Source: Streptomyces collinus (GTDB taxonomy: Bacteria > Actinomycetota > Actinomycetes > Streptomycetales > Streptomycetaceae). Taken from it: DNA of 64,000 bases. The position numbers were made by a program, and so were the translations under genes. Shown here piece by piece: positions 1-9,352 of this stretch (position 1 is the stretch's first letter; each line of letters starts with the position of its first letter). Location: NCBI RefSeq assembly GCF_031348265.1, contig NZ_CP133771.1, forward strand, positions 8,122,001-8,186,000, given 5' to 3'. The notes under the pieces were generated by a model. That model searched no databases. It was not told the DNA's origin and saw only the letters and a program-made list of their open reading frames with translations.

Positions 1-732
1 GAGTTCCGGGTCGCCGGGGCGAGACCTGCATAGGCGGCCAGGTGTCCGGCGGTCGGGAAGGTGCTGCCGTCACCAACCTCGATCAGGATGCGGGCTCCGG
101 TCCTGACGCCGACTCCCGGCATCGACGTCAGGACCTTCGAAAGAGGGTGGTCCTCCAGTAGTTCCTCGATCCGCCCCGCCAGCAGTTTCCGCTGGTCAAG
201 CACGGCCGTCAGCGAAGCGGCCAGGCTCGGGACGATCAGCGCGGCCGCCTCGGTCCCCGGGACTCACGGTCTGCTCGTCCAGGGCGGCGAAGATCTCCTC
301 GACCAGCCGCTCCGCCATCCTCGGTGCCTTTGGCCGCAGCAGCGTGACCAGGCGGCGCCTGCCGGGGCGTGTGAGGCATTGCGCGGGCCGCGTCCGCGAT
401 GATGAACGCGTCCCTCGCGTCGGTCTTCGCCTCGCCGGGGTAGAGATCGGCGATCCGTCGCATCGTCAGTCCGGGCAGGTAGGCGACCGGGCAGCCCATG
501 TCCCGTGCGACCGCCAAAGGTAAGGCCCCGATCGAGGCCGGCTGATCGACCACGACCAACACCCTTCCGTGCTTGGCCTGTAGCTTGGCGAACAGCTCGC
601 GGAGCTTGGGCTCCGTGTTGGGCAGCCGCTTGTCGAACGCCTTCTTCCCGGCGGTGTCACGGCGGTGGCGTGGTGTTCGCCTTTGCCGACGTCCAGGCCG
701 AGGAAGACGTCGATGTCACCGGTGTCGATCAC
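1..732 (-). mobile_element. IS110-family transposase, frameshifted remnant
   Basis: Reading leftwards from a GTG at 732, the product begins with the IS110 DEDD-domain signature (VFLGLDVGKGEHHATAV). It then loses frame at about 650-660, apparently by one missing base. The next frame carries 'VVVDQPASIGALPLAVARDM' and 'KTDARDAFIIADAARAMPHT' (about 560-370), after which frame is lost again. The C-terminal Transposase_20 region ('MPGVGVRTGARILIEVGDGS') is readable in 1-180 and runs off the window. With at least two frame breaks it cannot make an intact recombinase. IS110 elements lack classical terminal inverted repeats, so the element ends cannot be placed. The family is clear; inactivity is inferred from the frameshifts. 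Confidence 0.85.
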
Positions 733-1181
733 GTGCAGGCCCCTCCATCACGCTTTCGTCCGGCCTGCCAGGGCACCGAGCTGCCACATCCACGTTACGG
801 AGAGCTCTTCCGGCTCGGGTGAAGCCGGTGCTCAAGCCCCTCATCAGCGGTCCGTCGATGCCTCCGGGCCCGGTGACACCACCCCCCCGGATCATGACCA
901 ACAAGGGGCGGAAGTCATGCCGGACCCGAAGGCCGGAGGCCCCATTGCGGAGCCACGAAGAAGGTAACGGGGGGCGGGAGCCCGGACGGCCGGCGCGCCT
1001 CGCCGGTCGGCAGCCGATCATCGCGCCGCGACAACATCGCCACCGAACGGTGTAGATCTCGCCGACCACTACGACCATTGACTGCTGTGGGTGAGCCACG
1101 AACTCCCGCTCAGGGAATGCCGCCGATGGCAGTGCCCCGCCCTGATCTCGGGCGGGACACTCTCCCAGCCGGACGGCAGGG
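733..1181. other. Gene-free stretch upstream of the IS110 remnant
   Basis: No convincing protein is encoded here; the open frames lack family signatures and overlap each other on both strands. The half nearest the transposase start (about 733-930) lies where IS110-group elements carry their non-coding end, which in active members encodes the bridge RNA. It may therefore be a leftover of that end. The rest is spacer before the lysyl oxidase stop at 1182. Confidence 0.4.
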
Positions 1182-2939
1182 TCAGTTGGCGTTCACCAGG
1201 TCGTGCGCCGGCACGGTGACCGTCCGCTGCCCCGGCTTGCCGCCGAGCACGATCTTCCGCAGGGCAGTGTTGTTGTCGAGGTTGGTTTCCTTCAGGCGCT
1301 TCTCGGGGTTGGCCAGCACCTGGATGTAGTAGGTGCCGTTGGGAACAGTGGTGATGTCGAACGACTGGCCCGGCAGGTCCTGGGTGTATGTGTCACCGGA
1401 GCCGACGTCCAGCACCTCGCGGACGGAGATCGAGTTCTCCTCACCGCAGGCGGTGGCCAGGTCCGTGTTGTACGGGTGCCAGTTGGCGTTCTTCACCGTG
1501 TAGTCGATCGCATCGGTGTTGGCCAGGCAGAACGCTTCCTTGCCGCTGCGCACGGCCTCCTTCTTGTCGGCCTTCAGCAGCCGGTAACTGGCGAAGTCGG
1601 TGAAGTGCCAGTGCACGTGCCCCGGGCGCGGGTCCCACTCCATGGTGCCCGTCGGGGTGTAGCCGACCTGCTTGCCCTTGGCGTCGTAGAAGTACTGGAA
1701 GGCATCCATCTTGGCCTTGCCGGGCGAGCGGAACCCGTCCACCACGAGTTGCGCCGGGCCGGCGTTCCAGACGTTGGCGCTGAACGCCAGGTAGTCCTTG
1801 CCCGGGATGTCCGTGCCGCCGTCGCTGATGGTGATGCCGTAGGCCGGCAGCGAGCGCAGGTCCGGCTTGGGGACGTCCGGGACGGAGGGCTCACCGGTGG
1901 GCCGCTTCGACAGCGGTTTGCGGGCGGGCGCCTGACGCGATCCGTCGGTCTGGCCGCCGGTGTCCCTGGCCTGCTGAGACAGCGCGGACTGCTGCTTCTT
2001 CTTCAGCGCCCATGGCAGTGCCGGTGGCGCGGCCTTCAGCGGACCGTGGCCCACGTTGTACGAGGGACCCGCACCGCTCGTCACCGGTGCTGCGGCCTCG
2101 GCGGGAGCCGGGGCATGCCCTGACCCGTGACCGGTGTGCGCGGTCGGCGCCTGGTGACCGGCACGGTGCCCGGCGTGCCCGCCGGCCTTCGCAGAGCGGG
2201 ACATCGCCCCGGTGGAGCTCTCTTCGTCCTCGTCGCTTCGTTCCACCACGGTCACCTTGACCGTGGCCGCTTTGTCGGCGATGCCGAACAAGTCGCGGTA
2301 CTTCTTGGCGACACCGACCTTGGCCGTGTACGTACCGGCCGGCAGCTGGGCCCGCTCGGTGTAGGAAGCCGCGTAGGTGTTGGCCGCCCAGCCCTTCTGG
2401 ACGCCCCACACGGAGCCGAGGGTGAAGGGGTTGGTGGGGCAGCTCTCCGGATACTGGGAGGTGGAGGGGGCGTCGGGCCGTACTCGGCCGCTGGCGTTGT
2501 TCGGGCAGAAGCTCTCGCTGTGGGTGAGGACCTTCTTGCCGGCTGCGTCGGTGAAGGTGATCTCTGTGAAGCCGGGCAGCCCGGAGAAGTCCTTCACGGT
2601 GCCCAGGGGCAGCTTCTTCGCCTTGGCCTTGCCGGCCTCGTACACGGTCTGGGTGACAGTGACCGGGTCCTTGTAGGACTTCCGGGTCACCTGGAGCTCC
2701 AGCGGCGTCCCCTCGGCGATGAGGTAGGTGCCGAGGTCCAAGAACACACCCGGCTCCTCCTTCCAGGAGGTGAGCGTCACCGAAGTGGTCGCAGCGACGA
2801 GGCTCAGCTTGGGGCCCGTCGCGGCCTTCGCCGGCTCCTGCGCTGCGGCCACGATGCCGGCCGTCACGGCCGTCACGGCGATGGCCGTCGTGCCGGCGAG
2901 CAGCGTTCGCCGCAGCCGGGCGGTGCGTCTTCTGGTCAT
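1182..2939 (-). CDS. Secreted lysyl oxidase-like protein
   Basis: 585 residues. An Arg-rich, hydrophobic N-terminus (residues 1-40, 'RRRTARLRRTLLAG') looks like a Sec or Tat signal peptide. Residues 45-235 form an all-beta region with four cysteines. Residues 255-275 are a His-rich linker (HAGH, GHQ, AHTGHGSGH). The C-terminal part (about 365-575) is a lysyl oxidase domain with the copper-ligand motif HVHWHFTDFASYRL (residues 441 on) and further 'WHPYNTDL' and 'GTYYIQVLANP' blocks. Family members are copper amine oxidases that deaminate protein lysines; whether this one does is unknown. The ATG at 2939 is chosen because GGAGGAC precedes it by about 9 nt; the frame stays open further upstream without signature. 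Expected to be extracellular and copper-dependent. Confidence 0.85.
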   Translation of the reverse strand: MTRRRTARLRRTLLAGTTAIAVTAVTAGIVAAAQEPAKAATGPKLSLVAATTSVTLTSWKEEPGVFLDLGTYLIAEGTPLELQVTRKSYKDPVTVTQTVYEAGKAKAKKLPLGTVKDFSGLPGFTEITFTDAAGKKVLTHSESFCPNNASGRVRPDAPSTSQYPESCPTNPFTLGSVWGVQKGWAANTYAASYTERAQLPAGTYTAKVGVAKKYRDLFGIADKAATVKVTVVERSDEDEESSTGAMSRSAKAGGHAGHRAGHQAPTAHTGHGSGHAPAPAEAAAPVTSGAGPSYNVGHGPLKAAPPALPWALKKKQQSALSQQARDTGGQTDGSRQAPARKPLSKRPTGEPSVPDVPKPDLRSLPAYGITISDGGTDIPGKDYLAFSANVWNAGPAQLVVDGFRSPGKAKMDAFQYFYDAKGKQVGYTPTGTMEWDPRPGHVHWHFTDFASYRLLKADKKEAVRSGKEAFCLANTDAIDYTVKNANWHPYNTDLATACGEENSISVREVLDVGSGDTYTQDLPGQSFDITTVPNGTYYIQVLANPEKRLKETNLDNNTALRKIVLGGKPGQRTVTVPAHDLVNAN

Positions 2940-3505
2940 GGTCCCTCGTCCTCCGGTGCTGTGAGAAGGAAGCAGGCGGCATGGCGCGTCCACGAGGCCC
3001 GCGCCGGGGCCGTCACGTGAGAGGCGTCGGCTTCGCCCGCGCTGTGAGAGGAACGGACCGGCTGCTCGGTTGTCCGAAAGACGGCAAGGGGGTGGAGTGT
3101 TGGCTGAATGCCGTCGCGGTGGCGAGATAAGGCCGTCGGAGCGGGCACACCTCACCCGAGGGCAGTCCTTCTGGTACAGACGCCGCATTGCCGACGCGCC
3201 GCCTTCACACCCCGGGCGGCAGACCCGTATCCGCGTCGGGTGGGGCGTCTTGCCGCCCCCGCGCCGGCGGGGATGCTCCGGAGGCCGGGCCACGGCCTGC
3301 CGCCAGCGTGGAGTCGGCCGCGGGGATGCTCCGGTCGCGAAGTCCCCGCAGACGCCTGCCGCGTGGCTGGCCCCGGCAACCATGTCAGGAGAACCACGAG
3401 TCCGGTACCGGACGGCGGGCCGACCTGTCCCGTGGGCAGCGTCACGGATCGGACGGGATTGCGGGGGACCGACCGACGGTGGGCTGCAGGTGAGCTTCGA
3501 CCGCG
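2940..3505. other. Intergenic region, promoter side of the lysyl oxidase gene
   Basis: About 565 bases between the lysyl oxidase start and the S8-peptidase remnant. I find no protein with a recognisable signature on either strand. The part next to 2939 must hold the lysyl oxidase ribosome binding site (2948-2954) and promoter. The part next to 3506 may be degraded peptidase sequence, since the remnant begins in mid-domain. Confidence 0.4.
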
Positions 3506-5076
3506 GTGAGGTGGGCGCCCCTGTTCGCCGTACCAGAACGCCACACACTGACCGTCACCGGCCTCAACCGCGCGGAGCTGACGGTCTTCGGCCCGCGCAC
3601 CGGCATCAAGCAGGACGTCCGGCTGGGGAGTGACGGCACGTTCCGGCTGCGCCTGCCGAAGGACGACTACACCATCCTCGGCGTCGACGACAGCCTTGCC
3701 GAGTTCGATGGTTCTAGCATCCGCACCGGCACCCGGACCCTGCTCGCCGCCACCGGCATACGCACCGACCAGGACCGCACCGTGACGCTCGACGGCCGCA
3801 GGGCAGGCAAGGTCTCGGCCCGCACCGACCACCGCGACGCCACCGCGACCTCCACCTCGGCCTCCCTCGAACTGGCCCCCGAGCGGGGAGGTGACAGCTA
3901 CTCACTCACCGTCGTCGCCGGAAGCAAGGCCACCATGTACGCCACCCCCACCGCACAGGCCCCGGGCGTCACCTACGCCGCCTCCACCACCCTCACGGGC
4001 AAGGACTCGGGCGGCGCCTACCGCTACTCCCTGCGCCAGACCCACAAGGGCGGCATACCTGCCGACACCAACCCCGTCGTCCACGACCGGCAACTGGCCA
4101 CCGTGCACGCCGCCTACGCCTCCCAGGGCGGCAAGCGGGCAGCAGCCGTGCGATCCGACCTGCCGTCGTCCAGGGCGGAGTTGATGCCGTTCATCCCGAC
4201 GCTGCGCACCGCACTGCCGAGCCGATCGACCGAGTACTACTCAGTCGCCCCCGGACTGACCTGGTCGCACTACCTGGATCTCTTCGGGACGACGGACACC
4301 GGGCCCGACGGCACTCTCCCGGAGCACGACGAGACCACGGCGGTCCGCCGCCACCAGGCCGGACACACCTACGGCATCGACTGGAACCGGGCCCCCGTCG
4401 GACCGGGCCGTCCACAGCCCCGTCCGCAAAGGCAACCACGTCTCCCTGGACCTCGTGCCGTACGCCGCCACCGGCACCGGGCAGCACCTCGACTCCTCCG
4501 ACTCCGGGGTGACACGCGAGGTCGTGGTGTCCTCCGGTGGACGGGTCATCCACCGAACCGGCGACCTCTTGGACATCGGCTTCACCGTTCCCAGCGCCGG
4601 CGAGCGCCGCTACACCCTGACCGTCCGCACCACGCGCACCGCCGACTGGACGGCTCTCGGCACTCGCTCCACGATGACCTGGGGCTTCACCTCGGCACGG
4701 CGCCGCGGCTCGACGTCCTCGGTGCTGCCGCTGCTGACCGTACGCACCGGTGGAGACGTCGACCTCAACAGCACAGCCCGTGCCGGCCGTACCTTCCGCG
4801 TCCCGCTCACTGTGCAGCGCCCCGCGGGGGCCCGAACGGTCGGCGGTGAAGCGGCTGGCCCTCCAGGTCTCCTACGACGACGGCCGCACGTGGAAGGCCG
4901 TCCATGGCACCCGCCACGACACCACCGGCAGTGTCCTGCTCCACCACCCGCGTCGCGCCGGATACGTCTCCCTGCGGATCAGCGCAGCGGACAAGGCGGG
5001 CAACACCGTCACTCAGACCGTCATACGGGCCTATCGATTTGCCACGGCCCCTGCCGCGGTCAGCAATCGATGGTGA
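3506..5076 (+). pseudogene. C-terminal fragment of a large secreted S8 (subtilisin-like) peptidase, frameshifted
   Basis: The text reads in three successive frames: frame 2 up to about 4405 ('HTLTVTGLNRAELTVFG', 'LPKDDYTILGVDDS', 'TVTLDGRRAGKVSARTDH'), frame 3 to about 4830 ('GNHVSLDLVPYA', 'GFTVPSAGERRYTLTVRTTR'), then frame 1 to the stop at 5076 ('VSYDDGRTWKAVHGT', 'VSLRISAADKAGNTVTQT'). This order of beta-rich segments matches the long C-terminal extension of the 1,100-1,200-residue Streptomyces S8 peptidases. No Asp/His/Ser catalytic blocks are present, so the protease domain is gone. The second break is at a run of G near 4826-4832. It is an inactive relic; the family call rests on pattern memory, not on a search. 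Confidence 0.7.
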
Positions 5077-6016
5077 GGGAGGCCCCCGCGACACGCGAGA
5101 CGCACGTGCACATCGCCCGGCCTTCCTCGCGCTGACGTTCCGACAGGAACACGTCCCGGTGATCGACCGTGCCGGCCACGTCGAGTATCACCACCCGGCA
5201 CAGACCGCACTCGCCGCGGCGGCAGTCGTACATCATCTCCACCCCGGCGGCCTCCAGAGCGTCCAGGAGGCTCGTGCCGACGGGCACGTCGAAGCTCAGC
5301 CCGCGCGCGGGAACCTCCACGCGGAACGCTTCCGCGGGGACGGCGCCGCTCGTGCCGAACGTCTCGAAGCGGAGTGCGCCGGGCGGCCTGGCAGCCCGCT
5401 CCCACGCCGCTCTCACAGCGGTGAGCAGCCCGATCGGACCGCAGACGTACAGCACGCCACCCTCCGGGACCGACGCGACGACCTCGTCGGGGTCGACGAA
5501 GGTTCCGTGTCCGTCCTCGACCACCGTGATCCTGCCGGGGTGTTCCCGCTCCAGGTCGCCGGCGAAGGCCATCCGGTCGCGGGACCGGCCGGCGTAGACG
5601 AGCCGGTAGTCGGCCCCTCGCGTCCGGAGGGCGTGGGCGAGCCCCACGATGGGCGTGATCCCGATGCCGCCGGCGAGGAGCACGCTCGGCAGGCGCCCCG
5701 GGCTGAGTGGGAACTCGTCGATCGGGCCCGCGAACGTGATCTCCGAGCCGGGGCGCAGGTCGTGCATCCACCGTGATCCGCCGCCTCCGTCCTGCTGGAG
5801 GCGTACGGCGATGCGGAGCAGCCCGTCGTCATGGCCCTGGTCGACCAGCGAGTAGGAGCGCGGCTCCGGCCCGCCCGGCAGGGGAACGGTGATGTCGATG
5901 TGACTGCCCGGCGGGACCGGCCGGACGGCCCTGGCCGGGTGCAGCACCAGTTCCACGATGTCCGGCACGAGCTCGATGCGTGTCACCACGACCGCTCTGC
6001 CGGCGGTGCTGGTCAC
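5060..6016 (-). CDS. vanB: VanB-type oxidoreductase (FMN/FAD, NADH and 2Fe-2S)
   Basis: 318 residues with the phthalate-dioxygenase-reductase order: a flavin-binding barrel (about 1-105, 'PRSYSLVD'), a nucleotide-binding domain (about 108-215, 'VLLAGGIGITPIVGLAHAL', 'LYVCGP'), and a C-terminal plant-type 2Fe-2S ferredoxin domain with CRRGECGLC and a later Cys in 'AMCTC'. Such proteins pass electrons from NADH to a partner Rieske oxygenase. The GTG at 6016 overlaps the stop of the upstream Rieske gene (GTGA), so the pair is translationally coupled. By analogy to vanillate demethylase it would support O-demethylation of a methoxybenzoate. The substrate is inferred from family resemblance only. 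Confidence 0.87.
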   Translation of the reverse strand: MTSTAGRAVVVTRIELVPDIVELVLHPARAVRPVPPGSHIDITVPLPGGPEPRSYSLVDQGHDDGLLRIAVRLQQDGGGGSRWMHDLRPGSEITFAGPIDEFPLSPGRLPSVLLAGGIGITPIVGLAHALRTRGADYRLVYAGRSRDRMAFAGDLEREHPGRITVVEDGHGTFVDPDEVVASVPEGGVLYVCGPIGLLTAVRAAWERAARPPGALRFETFGTSGAVPAEAFRVEVPARGLSFDVPVGTSLLDALEAAGVEMMYDCRRGECGLCRVVILDVAGTVDHRDVFLSERQREEGRAMCTCVSRVAGASLTIDC

Positions 6017-7104
6017 GGCGTCTCCCTGGTCGTCGCCGCGACGGCGGCCAGGCGGCTCGGGGCCGTGCGGACCCGTCCCTGCTCCCGTGCGACCTGGGCG
6101 TCGATGATCCGGCGCACCCACATTCCGCCGACGTCGATGTTGAGGTTGTAGAACTCGTGCCCGGGGTTGGCCTCGATCGCCCGCTGCTGCGCGTTGAGCA
6201 TCTCGGTGTCCTGGCCGAAGACCCGCGAGACGCTGTTGCGGAGCAGGGTGGTCAGGCTCTGGTCGTGCAGTCGGTGGTTGCGGGTGAAGGCCCAGAAGTA
6301 GTGGCAGGTGCCGGCCGCGGCGGGGGTGACCGTGTTGAGCACGTATCCGTTGACGCCGGCGCTCCGGTCGCCTTCAGGTGCCCCGGTTCCGGTCGGCGCG
6401 ACACCGACGTCGATGGTGATCGTCGAGGGAGCGGTGAAACGGATGACCTGCCACCGGTCGACGGGACCGTCGTGGGCGGGATTCTTGCGGCGCAGCTGCA
6501 CGGCCAGGAAGGGCGGCGCCTCGATCCCCCCCATCCACCGGGTGAGCGTGACCGAGTGTTCGTCGTGGGCGACATCCGGTTCCGCTTCGGAGAGTTCGTC
6601 GCTCGCGAGGCTGTCGGCGTGCAGGAACTGCTCGTGGGTGAGGTCCATGAGGTTGTCCAGGACCAGCCTGTAGTCACAGTCGAGGAGGATGCTCTCGCCG
6701 TCTCCGGCCCACTGCGGATCGTCGTTCCAGTGCAGGTCCGGGACGAGGTCGGGATCGGCTGCCGCGGGGTCGCCCAGCCACACCCAGACGAACCTGTGCC
6801 GTTCCACGACCGGGTGGGAGGCGACGGCGGCGGAGGGGTTGACCGTCTCCTGCGCGGGCATCCGGGTGCAGCGGCCGTTCGGGCCGTAGGCGAGGCCGTG
6901 ATAGCCGCAGATCAGCTCGTCACCGTGCAACTCGCCCATCGACAGCGGCACGAGACGGTGCCAGCAGGCATCGGCGAGCGCCACCGCGTCCCCGGACGTG
7001 GTGCGGTACAGCACGAGCGGGCGATCACAGATGGTGCGGGGCAACAGGGTCCGACCGACTTCGGTGTCCCATGCCGCGGCGTACCAGGCATTCAGCGGGA
7101 ACAT
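6013..7104 (-). CDS. vanA: VanA-type Rieske oxygenase, vanillate demethylase-like
   Basis: 363 residues, the usual size for VanA. It opens with the characteristic 'MFPLNAWYAAAWDTEVGR'. The Rieske 2Fe-2S centre is C47-x-H49 and C66-x2-H69 (DACWHR ... ICGYHG). The mononuclear iron site is visible in 'DNLMDLTHEQFLH'. VanA enzymes are single-component oxygenases that remove the methyl group of vanillate as formaldehyde, giving protocatechuate. The ATG at 7104 follows GAGGAG by about 8 nt. The stop overlaps the vanB start. No VanR-type regulator is adjacent. Vanillate is the likeliest substrate, but related methoxyaromatics (veratrate, dicamba-like) are possible. Confidence 0.87.
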   Translation of the reverse strand: MFPLNAWYAAAWDTEVGRTLLPRTICDRPLVLYRTTSGDAVALADACWHRLVPLSMGELHGDELICGYHGLAYGPNGRCTRMPAQETVNPSAAVASHPVVERHRFVWVWLGDPAAADPDLVPDLHWNDDPQWAGDGESILLDCDYRLVLDNLMDLTHEQFLHADSLASDELSEAEPDVAHDEHSVTLTRWMGGIEAPPFLAVQLRRKNPAHDGPVDRWQVIRFTAPSTITIDVGVAPTGTGAPEGDRSAGVNGYVLNTVTPAAAGTCHYFWAFTRNHRLHDQSLTTLLRNSVSRVFGQDTEMLNAQQRAIEANPGHEFYNLNIDVGGMWVRRIIDAQVAREQGRVRTAPSRLAAVAATTRETP

Positions 7105-7413
7105 TGAGTTCTCCTCGTCTGGGTGTCGGCGCGCTGCTATGGAGGCCGACAGCGGTGGCCGGTTCGCTCGGAGGCAGTGCGCCCGGAGCGGTCCGGTGAC
7201 GTCCGTTCGGCGATGGGCCGACGGGAATGCGGACCACGGCTCGGAAGGCGTGCTCTCCCGCAAACGCTAAGCACAGCGGAGGAATGAATCCAATGAATGC
7301 TGGAAATACCGGGCAATCGCCTCGTCAATGACCGCCCGCATCAGATGATTTCGGCATTGCGCAGGAGCCCGCTCATCCGCCCCGAGGACGTCAGGCCCCC
7401 CAATGGCAGGCGA
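7105..7413. other. Intergenic region upstream of vanA
   Basis: About 309 bases without a supported gene. It holds the vanA leader, and at 7283-7298 a low-GC direct repeat AATGAAT-CC-AATGAAT. A GGAGGA sits just before two ATGs (near 7284 and 7293). From there a 12-15 codon open frame ends near 7329; I do not call it a gene. Confidence 0.4.
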
Positions 7414-8118
7414 TCAATCGGGACTGTCGCCGTGCTTCTCCCGGATCTGCTGGGCGACGTCGCGCAGCTTGATGTTGTGGTGCTGGGAGATGTTGCGCAG
7501 CACGCTGAAGGCGTCCTCGTCGCTCATTCCATGGCGTTCCATGAGCATGCCCATGGCCTCGCCGATGGCGTGCCGGGTCTCCAGGGCGTGTTCGAGCTGG
7601 TCGATCGTGCGCGCGTCCGCGAGGGCGACCGCGGCGTGCGAGGCCAGCAGCCAGCCGGCGGTCGCGATGTCCTCGGTGAAGGCCCCCGGGCGGCGGGCGT
7701 ACAGGTTCAGCGCGCCGAAGTCCTCCTCATGGGTGTAGAGCAGGACCCCGGTCATGCTGCCGATGCCCAGTCCGCGCGCGGCCTCGGCGTACCGCGGCCA
7801 GGCCGGCTGGGGCCGGTTCATGTCCGCGACCCGGAACACGCGCTCCTCGTCCGCCCGGCGGGCGAGATCGAAGCACGGCCCCTCGCCCAGTGCGCCCTGC
7901 AGGCGGTCGGATTCCTCGACCATGTCCCCGCAGGAGGACAGCGTCACGGCGCGGCCCTTGCGGACCGCGAGGATCCCGGCCGCGTCACAGCCGTCCACCA
8001 GCTTCACGGCCGACGCCGCGATCTCGTCCAGCGTCTGCTGCACCGAGTCCTGCTTCAGCAGGGTCCGCGCGAGCAGGGCCATTTCCTCGGCGAACTTCTG
8101 CCACTCCATCGCCACCAC
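7414..8118 (-). CDS. GAF and ANTAR domain RNA-binding regulator
   Basis: 234 residues: an N-terminal GAF sensory domain (about 20-160, 'ASAVKLVDGCDAAGILAV', 'GALNLYARRPGAF') followed by a C-terminal ANTAR domain (about 170-230, 'HAIGEAMGMLMERHGMSDED', 'AFSVLRNIS'). ANTAR domains bind paired hairpins in mRNA and act as antiterminators; the ligand of the GAF domain is unknown. The first start is GTG at 8118; an internal ATG at 8109 is equally plausible and no clear Shine-Dalgarno decides it. It stands alone, divergent from the nuclease gene. No target is evident nearby. Confidence 0.88.
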   Translation of the reverse strand: MVAMEWQKFAEEMALLARTLLKQDSVQQTLDEIAASAVKLVDGCDAAGILAVRKGRAVTLSSCGDMVEESDRLQGALGEGPCFDLARRADEERVFRVADMNRPQPAWPRYAEAARGLGIGSMTGVLLYTHEEDFGALNLYARRPGAFTEDIATAGWLLASHAAVALADARTIDQLEHALETRHAIGEAMGMLMERHGMSDEDAFSVLRNISQHHNIKLRDVAQQIREKHGDSPD

Positions 8119-8298
8119 CCGGGTCGATCACCAGTCCGGCCACCCTACGCACAGCCTGATCCCTGTGGGGCGAAGGCGCCAGGACCGATGAGCCGGAATG
8201 TGAAAGGGGAGTACACGTGTGTTTCCGACGCCCCCGTCCCATAGCCTCGTGCTGGGAGACGTCGGATGCCAGGTGTTCGCACCGGTGAGGAGGCGAGA

Positions 8299-9141
8299 GT
8301 GCTCGGTCGGGGTACGAGTGCGCGGTTGCTCGCGGTGGTCATGCTGGCTGTCTGCATGGTGCTCGTCGGCCCCAGCGCACCGAACGGTGGCCTCTTCGCC
8401 GGGCCGCGGCACGCCGCAGCCGCCGGGGACGTCGTATCGAACCGGGTCATGACGTGGAACATCTGTAACCCCTGCGAGGTCAGCGACGTCGACCGGGCCG
8501 CGGACATCGCCGCGTACGCGCCCCAGGTCATCGGCCTGCAAGAGGCGTGCGTGCGTGACGTGGAGAGGATCCGGGAGTATCTGGAGAACCTCCACGGGCT
8601 GGTCTACCACGTCGAGTACGGGTCCGTGATGCGCAAGTGGGGCCGCTGCGGGGGAGCGCCGTGGAGTCCGGGGGCCTTCGGCCAGGCGATCCTCTCGGCC
8701 GCACCGATGACGGACCCCGTCAATGTCGAGTATCCGGACGGCGGATCCGAGGACCGCGGGTACATGGCCGTCACCACCACCGTGGCCGGGCAGCCCGTCC
8801 GGGTCTTCAACACGCACCTCGCCCAACGGCGTCAGGAGGCGGTCCGGGCGGACCAGACACGCGTCCTCGCCGCGGAGGCCGCCCGGCACGAGCGGGCGAT
8901 CCTCCTCGGTGACTTCAACGCCGTGCCGGACGCCCCGGAGCTCTCCCCGATATGGGCGCTGGCCACGGACGCGGACCCGCAGTGCCGTCCATCGCCCACC
9001 GGGACCTGCCTGCCGACCACCGACTGGCAGAGCAAGTTCGACTACGTGTTCCTGCGCGGCTTCGCCCCGCTCAGGCACCGCGTGCAACCGACGCCGTCCT
9101 CGGACCACCACCTGCTGCACACCGACGTCGCCCCGACCTGA
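8299..9141 (+). CDS. Secreted endonuclease/exonuclease/phosphatase-family protein
   Basis: 280 residues starting at GTG 8299, chosen because GGAGG lies about 7 nt upstream; an in-frame ATG at 8266 lacks this. A hydrophobic segment (about residues 7-25) followed by an Ala-rich 'AAAAGD' suggests a cleaved signal peptide. The EEP fold is marked by 'MTWNICNPC' (metal-binding Asn), 'IGLQEAC' (Glu), 'FNTHLAQRR', 'AILLGDFNAVPD' and the terminal 'SDHHLLHTDV'. These enzymes hydrolyse phosphodiester bonds in nucleic acids or lipids with Mg2+. The true substrate cannot be told. Single-gene unit. Confidence 0.85.
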   Translation: MLGRGTSARLLAVVMLAVCMVLVGPSAPNGGLFAGPRHAAAAGDVVSNRVMTWNICNPCEVSDVDRAADIAAYAPQVIGLQEACVRDVERIREYLENLHGLVYHVEYGSVMRKWGRCGGAPWSPGAFGQAILSAAPMTDPVNVEYPDGGSEDRGYMAVTTTVAGQPVRVFNTHLAQRRQEAVRADQTRVLAAEAARHERAILLGDFNAVPDAPELSPIWALATDADPQCRPSPTGTCLPTTDWQSKFDYVFLRGFAPLRHRVQPTPSSDHHLLHTDVAPT

Positions 9142-9352
9142 GCGGCGCCCTGGCAGGCTCTGCCCCCGACGCCCGACGCCTGACGCCCGGGACCGCAGGT
9201 CAGCGGCCCGCATCCGGTGATCACGGGACCCGCGCCGGGCAGGGTGTCGCCCATACGACGTGGAATCCTCCGTCGTATGGGCATACGGGGAGGGCAGGTA
9301 ACCAGGGCATGCCGGCGACAGGGACGCCGGCCCGATCAGCAGGGAGGCCGCG

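Noticed and set aside
1203..2123. 306-codon plus-strand frame opposite the lysyl oxidase gene
   Set aside because: Low-complexity Val/Arg/Gly composition and exact antisense position; the opposite strand carries clear domains and a ribosome binding site.
3506..5076. Two or three separate small secreted proteins
   Set aside because: The three frames continue one beta-rich protein without overlaps, stops lie at frame changes, and there are no start signals; a decayed single gene explains it better.
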